A DNA stretch of 64,000 bases from an uncultured Lachnospiraceae bacterium (lineage in GTDB: Bacteria; Bacillota; Clostridia; Lachnospirales; Lachnospiraceae). The translations under genes and the position numbers were made by a program. Shown piece by piece: positions 58,363 through 64,000 of this stretch. The stretch covers positions 1-64,000 of the forward strand of contig CAJUDX010000010.1 in the NCBI GenBank assembly GCA_910584785.1, given 5' to 3'. The notes below the pieces were generated by a model. The model did no database searches and was not told where the DNA came from. It saw nothing but the letters and a program-made list of their open reading frames with translations. Numbering within the stretch: position 1 is the first letter of the stretch; every line of letters starts with the position of its first letter.

Positions 58363-58447
58363 AAAAGTTCGCCGCCGATTAGGCGGCATAAGTTCAGGTA
58401 TAAGTTCAGGTATTACAAGTACGCCCGTCAGACTTTTACTTATGACA
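58363..58447 (+). repeat. Structured intergenic repeat, copy D, 3'-truncated
   Basis: AAAGTTCGCCGCC-GATTA-GGCGG is followed by AAGTTCAGGTAT repeated twice in tandem, then TACAAGTACGCCCGTCAGAC and TTTTACTTATG, where homology ends. The second hairpin is missing. The flanking DNA at 58240-58340 contains GTGCCTA-TTTTT-TAGACAC, an inverted repeat like an old element end. Nothing else is seen in 58006-58507. Confidence 0.8.
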
Positions 58448-58507
58448 TTTGAACGGGTAAATATAACGATAGTAACGTAAAGCGTGCAGTATAAAAAGAG
58501 TAAAAAG

Positions 58508-58924
58508 CTACAAATATGCTTCCTGAAATTCATCCAGAATGTCATTCGTATCTGGCACGGTCAGATTTCGATTTAGTGCAAAGAGAATAATGGAATCCCT
58601 TCGCTTCCTTGCATCCAAAGGCGAGGCTCCTGCTACACGGAGAAGATAATTGGTTTCTGACGGATTCAGCTTCATGCCCATGGCAATACACAGAACGATA
58701 TCGCGGCTGGGGCGTTTTATTCCGCGGAAAACTTGATAAATATATTCTCCCTTATTTGATGCATCTACCACCTGGGAAACCCGCATCTGCTTTTTTTTCA
58801 GAAGCTGTTTTAAATACAACTCCAACGGCATATCCCAAAATTCCTCCTGGTTGGTATTAAGATAATACTCCATCGTTTTGCAGGAAATAATCTCATTCAC
58901 TAAATCTTCTGTTTTTTTCTTCAT
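58508..58924 (-). CDS. XRE-family regulator divergent from the protein kinase
   Basis: A 138-residue DNA-binding protein. A helix-turn-helix of the Cro/C1 type lies in the middle (YLKQLLKKKQMRVSQVVDAS, YIYQVFRGIKRPSRDIVLCI, MGMKLNPSETNYLLRVAG), and the C-terminal helices are ILFALNRNLTVPDTNDILDE. ATG 58924 has GGAAAGG upstream; the longer reading of the frame runs through the promoter region. It is divergent from the Ser/Thr kinase gene, with a 17-bp palindrome between them. Similar XRE-kinase pairs occur in Firmicutes, which suggests that the regulator is linked to the kinase pathway. Confidence 0.86.
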   Translation of the reverse strand: MKKKTEDLVNEIISCKTMEYYLNTNQEEFWDMPLELYLKQLLKKKQMRVSQVVDASNKGEYIYQVFRGIKRPSRDIVLCIAMGMKLNPSETNYLLRVAGASPLDARKRRDSIILFALNRNLTVPDTNDILDEFQEAYL

Positions 58925-59167
58925 TTTTTTCCATTCCTTTCCAAGGCACAAACAAGTTGTGAAAGTTTTGTCAAATTCTTTCACACTTTTCCTTTCCCTT
59001 CTCGTGTTATCGATATGTTTTTGACGAAACCATAAAAGGCCTTTTGACGTTTCTCTTTTAATATCCATTGATTTTAGCAGAAAAAGAACTTTACGGCAAG
59101 GAAATTTCCGTGCTAAACTAAAGAACGTCAAATACTCCGAGTAAGCAGCAGGGTAGTTGACCCTCGC

Positions 59168-59184
59168 GGTATTTGCCAAATACC
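59168..59184. promoter_or_regulatory. 17-bp palindromic operator between XRE gene and kinase
   Basis: GGTATTTG-C-CAAATACC is a perfect inverted repeat with 8-bp arms. A half-site CAAATAC occurs about 40 bp away at 59129-59135. It lies in the 322-bp divergent spacer and is a likely target of the XRE protein. Confidence 0.6.
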
Positions 59185-59246
59185 CATACAGGCACGGTAC
59201 TTGGCTCATTGTTCGCGGAAATAAACAGAAGGGGGCAGAGACTGAT

Positions 59247-60806
59247 TTGAATGCAGAATGTGTAGAATCTGTTGGAGAGTATAAGTATGAACTTTATACG
59301 GTTATTCAGTCATTGGGCAATGAGGAAAACCTATGGCTGGTTAGGGATTCTGTGTCAGAAAAGCTTCTGGTCATGCGAAGGCTTCCTCTGTTTATGCAGG
59401 AAGTAATGCAGGAACTGGCTTTGATTGACCATCCTCATATTGTCCATATTTTGGATATTTTTTGTTTCCATAAGGAACTTTATGTGATTGAAGAGTATGT
59501 CCATGGGGATAATCTTGCGTTTTATCTGGAAAAAAACGGGGCCTTGGGAAAAAGGGCGATTTCCGCAGGGAAGCAGCTTTTAGAGGCACTTGTGGTTTTG
59601 CAGCAGCACCGCATTCTTCACCGGGATATTAAACCGGAAAATATTATGATGGACAGGCAGGGGAATGTCATTTTGATTGATTTTGGCATTGCACGGCTGT
59701 TTTCGGAAGAAAAGGACGGGGATACTTCACTTAAAGGAACGAAGACGTATGCGCCGCCGGAACAGTTTGGCTTCTGCCAGACGGACTGCCGCACGGATAT
59801 TTACGCTCTGGGAGTTACGCTGAATGAACTGGCTGTCGGAAAGTTCCCTGAAGAAAAAATGTGCAAAGGTGTGCTGCAGAAATTTATCCGTCGGGCCACA
59901 CAGTTTGATCCAAAACACCGTTACCCTTCGGCAGCCCAGGCCCTTGCTCATCTTCGATGGCTGAAACGGCAGCGGATGTTTCTGTTTTCTTCTGTTTTTG
60001 TGCTTCTCTTTGCAGGAGGATTTTTGTGTGTCAGAAATTTCTCTCACCGGGTAAGCGTGGTTAACGGAGGGCTGCAGATATATGCTTCTTTTGATGATTA
60101 TGCACTTCCGGACAGCTCTCCCAGGCGTCTGCTGTCCAGCCCGTTGCCAGTTCCTCTGTATCCCTCCATACGTTTGGACAATGGAGAATGTATCACTTTT
60201 TTGGAGGAATTATCCATAGAGCAGGAAGAGTTATCGGATACTTTGGAGGAATTGCCGGCAGAGCAGGAAGAACTGTCGGATACACAAAAAACAGCTTTGG
60301 ACACACAGCAGATTCTATGCACCGCAGAACAAACCAAAGAACAGTTTACTCTTACCTGTTCATGTATTCCTTCCCCTGCACAGCCCGAAGAAGCCAAGTT
60401 TACCTTTACCGACAGCTACTATACCGCTTATGGCAATGCTTCCGCCCAGGAAGGCTATATCCCGGAATATGAACTGCTCTGCGGTGATTTTGATTATGAC
60501 GGGCAGAAAGAATTTTTAATTATTATGGCCCGGTGTAAGTGGTATGTGCCGAACATAGAAGAATATGCCTATTATTTTACCAAATATACCTGCCTCTGGA
60601 TTATTGATTTGGATGAAAATAATCAATGGGTATGCACAGAACCGTTGCTTATTTTGGATGAGCACCGCCCCTCCCTTCAAAATCATTTTCTTATCTGTGA
60701 TGACTGGATGCGGTTTTATTCGTATCAGGATGGAAAATGGATAGGGTCTTATCTGGACGGGGAAAACTATTATCTGGAACATGGAGAGTGGTATCTTCTG
60801 GAATAA
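59247..60806 (+). CDS. Membrane Ser/Thr protein kinase with extracytoplasmic domain
   Basis: A protein of about 519 residues with a Hanks-type kinase domain: catalytic loop HRILHRDIKPENIM, DFG segment VILIDFGIARLF, activation-segment end TYAPPEQFG, and TDIYALGVTLNELAVG. The beta-3 strand reads LLVMRRLPLF, so the usual ATP-binding Lys seems to be Arg, and the Gly-rich loop is weak. One membrane helix (MFLFSSVFVLLFAGGFLCV) is followed by an outer domain of about 260 residues with Glu/Leu repeats (EELSIEQEELSDTLEELPAE) and a GDFDYDGQKEFLII segment like FG-GAP/EF-hand repeats. There are no PASTA domains. The start is uncertain: TTG 59247 after GGGGGCAG; no ATG fits. Confidence 0.85.
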   Translation: MNAECVESVGEYKYELYTVIQSLGNEENLWLVRDSVSEKLLVMRRLPLFMQEVMQELALIDHPHIVHILDIFCFHKELYVIEEYVHGDNLAFYLEKNGALGKRAISAGKQLLEALVVLQQHRILHRDIKPENIMMDRQGNVILIDFGIARLFSEEKDGDTSLKGTKTYAPPEQFGFCQTDCRTDIYALGVTLNELAVGKFPEEKMCKGVLQKFIRRATQFDPKHRYPSAAQALAHLRWLKRQRMFLFSSVFVLLFAGGFLCVRNFSHRVSVVNGGLQIYASFDDYALPDSSPRRLLSSPLPVPLYPSIRLDNGECITFLEELSIEQEELSDTLEELPAEQEELSDTQKTALDTQQILCTAEQTKEQFTLTCSCIPSPAQPEEAKFTFTDSYYTAYGNASAQEGYIPEYELLCGDFDYDGQKEFLIIMARCKWYVPNIEEYAYYFTKYTCLWIIDLDENNQWVCTEPLLILDEHRPSLQNHFLICDDWMRFYSYQDGKWIGSYLDGENYYLEHGEWYLLE

Positions 60807-60890
60807 ATTCCTGCAGCAATTAATTATTGGGGACTTAGAATGCTCTGCTTTTTATGATTAAAGTGCTTTACTGTGCTGGCAGTACAGGAC

Positions 60891-60937
60891 AAACGGCATT
60901 TTCTCGATCTATACTTGACGGGAAAGGGCCGTTTTTT
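60891..60937 (+). terminator. Terminator of the kinase gene
   Basis: AAACGGC (60891-60897) pairs with GCCGTTT (60928-60934) across a 30-nt loop, followed by TTT. Confidence 0.55.
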
Positions 60938-60995
60938 CATTGCCCAAAAAGTTATTACTGGAGTCTTATTTTTATGTAAGGGCAGTAATTTTTAA

Positions 60996-61053
60996 CTATT
61001 AGCTTTAATTTAAATATCTATTAGTTGTAATATAAGCCGAATTATGTTATACT
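60996..61053 (+). promoter_or_regulatory. Promoter of the lipoprotein operon with paired CTATTAG operator
   Basis: TTGTAA (61025-61030), 17-bp spacer, TATACT (61048-61053). Immediately upstream are CTATTAG at 60996-61002 and 61018-61024, a 22-bp period. The second half-site abuts the -35. The same arrangement recurs at 63292-63320. Confidence 0.65.
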
Positions 61054-61122
61054 CTACCCATGAACAACATTGTAATTTTGAACAATGAACCAAATAAAAT
61101 GATATACAAGGAGAAGCGGAAG

Positions 61123-62100
61123 ATGAAAAAGAATCATTGTAAAACGAATTTCAAAGGCACAATTAAGCATTTATTTATGCTGGGGACTGTGCTTATATTT
61201 ACCGCCGGGGTAATGGGATGCTCCAAGCTTGCACCGTCCTCAGCTTCGGCAGAACAAAAACAGGACATGCAAGGGGACACTGGGCAGAATGATAAGGCTG
61301 ATTCCTCTAAACTATCTTCAAATGTTTCTGAAAACTTGGAAAACGCCGGAGAACCAGGTAAAGATGAACATGCAGAAAATCCTGGCACTTCCAAAAAAGG
61401 AGGATCGGCAATGGAAGATGGAAATCTGGCTGACTTATTAGGGATATTTATTAAAGATATTGAAAGTATGCTGGGGAAATATGACGGTAATCTGGATGCG
61501 GCTGCAAAAGTTGGAATTTTGACCGATTATCCGGGATTGACTATCGAGAGCTGGAACGGCGCTGGTGAAATTTACTCGGTTACACTTTTGGATGCAGAAA
61601 ATCCCAAATGGAATATTTTTGACATCCGCCCCGGAGATCGCATGGACGAAGCAATTAATCATATCACTTCCCTTGGCGCAGCAAAAGAACCGACAGGGGG
61701 AATGTATGATGCATCAGAAATCTACAAATTGACTTATCAGGAGCAGACTATCCATGTAGGATTGTCTAACGGGGGAAGCGGTGAACATGTAGATACGATT
61801 AGTGTTTATTTTGATGCCAATACGATGCTGGGGATTGAGGTATCGGATGAACCGGAAATTGATGGAATGGAAATGTTTGATGCAGCAAGCAATCCCCATA
61901 TTGCCGAATTACAAGAAAAATATCCCAATGCGCTGGTCAGCCTGGACGCCGTTACAAAACAAATCCAATATCAGGAGGAATGGCTGGAAGCTGAGGTCTA
62001 TTTCGTCGATGATATGGCTAACGGAATGTATAGTTTTGCCTATACAATGGATGGAAAACTCTACCAAATGATCGATGGAGAATGGAAGCCGGAAAACTAA
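61123..62100 (+). CDS. Lipoprotein with repeat domain shared with the next gene
   Basis: A 325-residue lipoprotein: hydrophobic signal (HLFMLGTVLIFTAGVMGC) with lipobox VMGC, then a Ser/Glu/Asn-rich linker of about 80 residues, then a globular domain. The domain begins NLADLLGIFIKDIESMLGKY and continues to IFDIRPGDRMDEAINHI, a pattern also seen in the next gene (LLNLLGMTEKDIQSIFGE ... ISIGDKESTVVEQMKNI). ATG 61123 follows AAGGAG; an upstream reading from 61060 would cover the promoter leader. Function unknown; it is a surface sensor or binding protein by location. Confidence 0.82.
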   Translation: MKKNHCKTNFKGTIKHLFMLGTVLIFTAGVMGCSKLAPSSASAEQKQDMQGDTGQNDKADSSKLSSNVSENLENAGEPGKDEHAENPGTSKKGGSAMEDGNLADLLGIFIKDIESMLGKYDGNLDAAAKVGILTDYPGLTIESWNGAGEIYSVTLLDAENPKWNIFDIRPGDRMDEAINHITSLGAAKEPTGGMYDASEIYKLTYQEQTIHVGLSNGGSGEHVDTISVYFDANTMLGIEVSDEPEIDGMEMFDAASNPHIAELQEKYPNALVSLDAVTKQIQYQEEWLEAEVYFVDDMANGMYSFAYTMDGKLYQMIDGEWKPEN

Positions 62101-62152
62101 GATAGAGGATGAAAGACCAATATTAGAACACATAAAAATTAAGGAGGAAATC

Positions 62153-62782
62153 ATGTTCTGTACGAAATGCGGAAAAGAAATAAAAGAAGGAATGAAACGC
62201 TGCCCCTTCTGCGGAGAAATCGTCCAAAAAGGAAATACTGCCAAAGCTGCTGTTTCTTCTGATGCAAAGAAATCGAAAAAAATAAAGATTATTCGTATCA
62301 TTATTGCGCTTCTTCTGATTGGAGGAATGTACAATGCAGTGACAGAAAATGAAGGCGGAAAATCCCCGGAATATTCTTTTGAAGTTTCTGATGATGACTT
62401 GCTTAACCTATTAGGAATGACAGAAAAAGATATTCAAAGTATATTTGGTGAATCCAATGTATCCTCTAGCCGTCTTGATGATACAACAAAAATGTTATTC
62501 ATTGGTTCTATTAGGTTATTAAGCACAAAAAACCGTATAGTCAGTATAACAAATACTGGTGAATCTCTAAAATCATGCGGTATTTCGATTGGAGATAAGG
62601 AAAGTACTGTTGTTGAACAAATGAAGAATATTCATGCAACTTCGGATGGAAAAGAAAATTTAGATGGTGGATTCTATATGCTAAAATATTCTATAAAATC
62701 CAATTCCACCACACTTCAATTTAATTGGATATTTAATCCAACTACAAATAGAATAGCAACCACAGGTATACATATGAGATAA
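62153..62782 (+). CDS. Zinc-ribbon membrane protein, paralogue of the lipoprotein
   Basis: A 209-residue protein. The N-terminal zinc ribbon MFCTKCGKEIKEGMKRCPFC (CxxC...CxxC) is followed by a basic stretch, one membrane helix (IIRIIIALLLIGGMYNAV), and an outer domain like that of the preceding lipoprotein. AAGGAGG stands before ATG 62153. So the two genes carry the same outer domain on two different anchors: lipid for one, a transmembrane helix with a cytoplasmic zinc ribbon for the other. Codon use and AT content rise towards the 3' end. Confidence 0.8.
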   Translation: MFCTKCGKEIKEGMKRCPFCGEIVQKGNTAKAAVSSDAKKSKKIKIIRIIIALLLIGGMYNAVTENEGGKSPEYSFEVSDDDLLNLLGMTEKDIQSIFGESNVSSSRLDDTTKMLFIGSIRLLSTKNRIVSITNTGESLKSCGISIGDKESTVVEQMKNIHATSDGKENLDGGFYMLKYSIKSNSTTLQFNWIFNPTTNRIATTGIHMR

Positions 62783-62828
62783 GAGAAAAATAAAACAAAC
62801 TCTTTTTCCATCATGTAGCTACCGGCAA

Positions 62829-63164
62829 TCAACATCCCTCCCCCTTCCGGTAATTTTTCACCACTTTAACCAGCTCAATAACCATTTCCTTCTCCTGTTC
62901 GGATAAATCTCTGGTAAGCTGCACCCACAGATTGATCAGAGCCGGGGAAGTCGGGGTAAGGGATTCCCGGAGGAGATAGTCTATACTAACACCTAAAGTA
63001 TTGGCAATACAAATCAAGGTATCCAGTGTAGGACAGCGCCTTCCTCTCTCAATCTGGCCAATGTATGCGGTAGAAACATTAATTGCCTCCGCCAGTTTTT
63101 CCTGCGTCAGGTTCAGTTTCTGCCGTTCTTCCCGAATCCGCCGTCCCAAATCCGTATAGTTCAT
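62829..63164 (-). CDS. XRE-family transcriptional regulator
   Basis: A 111-residue regulator. The N-terminal HTH is textbook Cro/C1 (LGRRIREERQKLNLTQEKLA, INVSTAYIGQIERGRRCPTL, ICIANTLGVSIDYLL), and the C-terminal helix is EQEKEMVIELVKVV. ATG 63164 has GGAGGG 7-8 nt upstream; a TTG two codons earlier is less likely. It is convergent with the zinc-ribbon gene. A CTATTAG pair with 22-bp period lies in its own upstream region (63292-63320) and another upstream of the lipoprotein operon, so both may be its targets. Confidence 0.88.
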   Translation of the reverse strand: MNYTDLGRRIREERQKLNLTQEKLAEAINVSTAYIGQIERGRRCPTLDTLICIANTLGVSIDYLLRESLTPTSPALINLWVQLTRDLSEQEKEMVIELVKVVKNYRKGEGC

Positions 63165-63291
63165 CTGCAATCCCTCCTGTGAATCCTAGGCTCTGCGTCA
63201 AAAAGGCAGATTATTTTCTTGCTCTTCATTTTTTCTTCTAAATGCAGCTTATTTTATGATTTTACACAGGTTATCTTGCCTGCACAATTAA

Positions 63292-63320
63292 CTATTAGCT
63301 TTATTTTACATATCTATAAG
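63292..63320. promoter_or_regulatory. Second paired CTATTAG operator
   Basis: CTATTAG (63292-63298) and CTATAAG (63314-63320), 22-bp period, embedded in a 43-bp stretch (from 63288) that closely matches 60992-61033. On the plus strand a weak promoter (TTATAT, 17 bp, TACGAT) follows, heading into the regulator relic at 63446. Confidence 0.55.
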
Positions 63321-63445
63321 TTATATTTTCTGGCAAAGTATAATACGATTCACTTAAAGACAAAAATAGATAGGGAAAGATGATGGCAGATTCAAAAATT
63401 TTTAAATGAATTGACGGCATTGACACCGATTTAATTCCATTTTAA

Positions 63446-63967
63446 CTCCTTGAATCATTATTAAAAGAGAACAGTGCTTACTGTGGTCAAAGTAGTCCAT
63501 TTAATTATTTATCTGAATTTCGCCAGGCTTATCTGCAGGCTTCAGCCGCCGCCAATATTGGAAATTTACTGAATCCATCTAAAACCGTGTATCAGTACAG
63601 GGATTATTTCGTTTACCATATTCTTTGCATTTGTGAAAAACAAGTTCCATTAGATAAATTGTACTGCAAACAACTTAAAGAAATAAAAAAATATGATAAT
63701 AAACATACTACCAATGACATCCAGTTGCTGCGATCCCTTCTTAAACACGAGAGAAATGTCACTGCTGTTGCAAAAGATTTGTTCCTGCACAGGAATACGG
63801 TAATCTATCGGATAAAAAAATTAGAGGAGCGGCTTGGTCTTATGCTTGATGATCCTAATGTTCGGCTAATGCTGCAGCTTTCGATTATGATGCTTGATTT
63901 ATGCAACAATACTGCAAAATCACAGGATTTTGTCGAGATGAATGCATTGACGCAAAAAATACCATAA
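63446..63967 (+). pseudogene. Truncated PucR/CdaR-type regulator, C-terminal part
   Basis: An open stretch whose end, LLRSLLKHERNVTAVAKDLF and LHRNTVIYRIKKLEERLGL, is the helix-turn-helix of PucR/CdaR-type regulators (HTH_30). The part before it (FNYLSEFRQAYLQASAAANI) also fits the family, but a stop at 63443-63445 closes the frame and the N-terminal two-thirds is missing. No ATG with a ribosome site precedes it, so it is a relic rather than a short gene. Confidence 0.7.
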
Positions 63968-64000
63968 GCTGCTTTATTCGCCTTTCCTGTGCAGCACGAG

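Overview
The window looks like chromosome from a spore-forming, mid-GC Firmicute, most likely a gut Lachnospiraceae (Clostridium cluster XIVa type). The evidence is three blocks of endospore genes (spoVAD-spoVAE; sigK; spoIIAA-spoIIAB-sigF-spoVAA-spoVAB-spoVAC), strong AGGAGG-type ribosome binding sites, a valine T-box leader, and families I associate with Lachnospiraceae (DUF5716, DUF5717, DUF4364, choline-binding repeats). The genus cannot be fixed from the sequence alone. I see no rRNA, tRNA, CRISPR array, prophage or complete insertion sequence.

Layout. 0-3.3 kb: an orphan Cys-rich protein gene, about 1.3 kb of decayed DNA, and a small serine recombinase. 3.3-9.3 kb: spoVAD-spoVAE, a GNAT acetyltransferase, a proline-rich repeat protein with a 49-residue partner behind a sigma-K-like promoter, an ECF-type sigma factor with its coupled membrane regulator, and a small XRE regulator divergent from an 87-residue gene. 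9.3-14.2 kb: the GDP-L-fucose pathway (manC, gmd, fcl) with a DegV gene in between. manC and gmd carry homologous promoter/leader segments. 14.5-17.5 kb: an AraC regulator, sigK, galE. 17.6-30.1 kb: a radical-SAM/DUF4130 pair, a lipase-like hydrolase, then a five-gene cassette (SWIM zinc finger, helical-repeat protein, MoxR AAA+ ATPase, DUF5682-like protein, VWA protein), then engB. 30.4-37.9 kb: a small membrane protein, DUF4364, then DUF5717 / Hsp70-like DUF5716 / TPR-like, then a Nudix hydrolase. 37.9-44.9 kb: a giant secreted M60 mucinase-type peptidase with a dockerin-like module, translationally coupled to a choline-binding wall protein. 44.9-52.5 kb: T-box-greA-valS, an EamA transporter, folC, a 46-residue gene and a TPR protein. 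52.7-56.4 kb: the sigma-F operon running into spoVAA-AB-AC. 56.4-64 kb: recombinase and regulator relics, an Rpn-type nuclease, an XRE regulator divergent from a Ser/Thr kinase, a lipoprotein/zinc-ribbon pair and another XRE regulator.

Points that stand out. (1) The spoVA operon is cut between spoVAC and spoVAD, and the two halves lie about 47 kb apart with recombinase sequences at both cut ends. Joining the two ends of the intervening segment would recreate the usual order. (2) Two conserved-looking multi-gene systems of unknown function are present: SWIM-helical-MoxR-DUF5682-VWA, and DUF5717-Hsp70-like-TPR. In the first, the DUF5682-like protein carries TraB/TIKI/EreA-like His/Glu motifs. 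In the second, DUF5716 shows recognisable Hsp70/actin ATPase motifs. (3) A structured repeat of about 100 bp occurs in at least six copies or relics between genes. (4) Several operators can be read directly: paired CTATTAG sites 22 bp apart at two loci, a 17-bp palindrome between a regulator and a kinase, tandem TGTCGAA Spo0A-type boxes, and two sigma-K-type promoters. All functional statements are from sequence reading; no database search was run.
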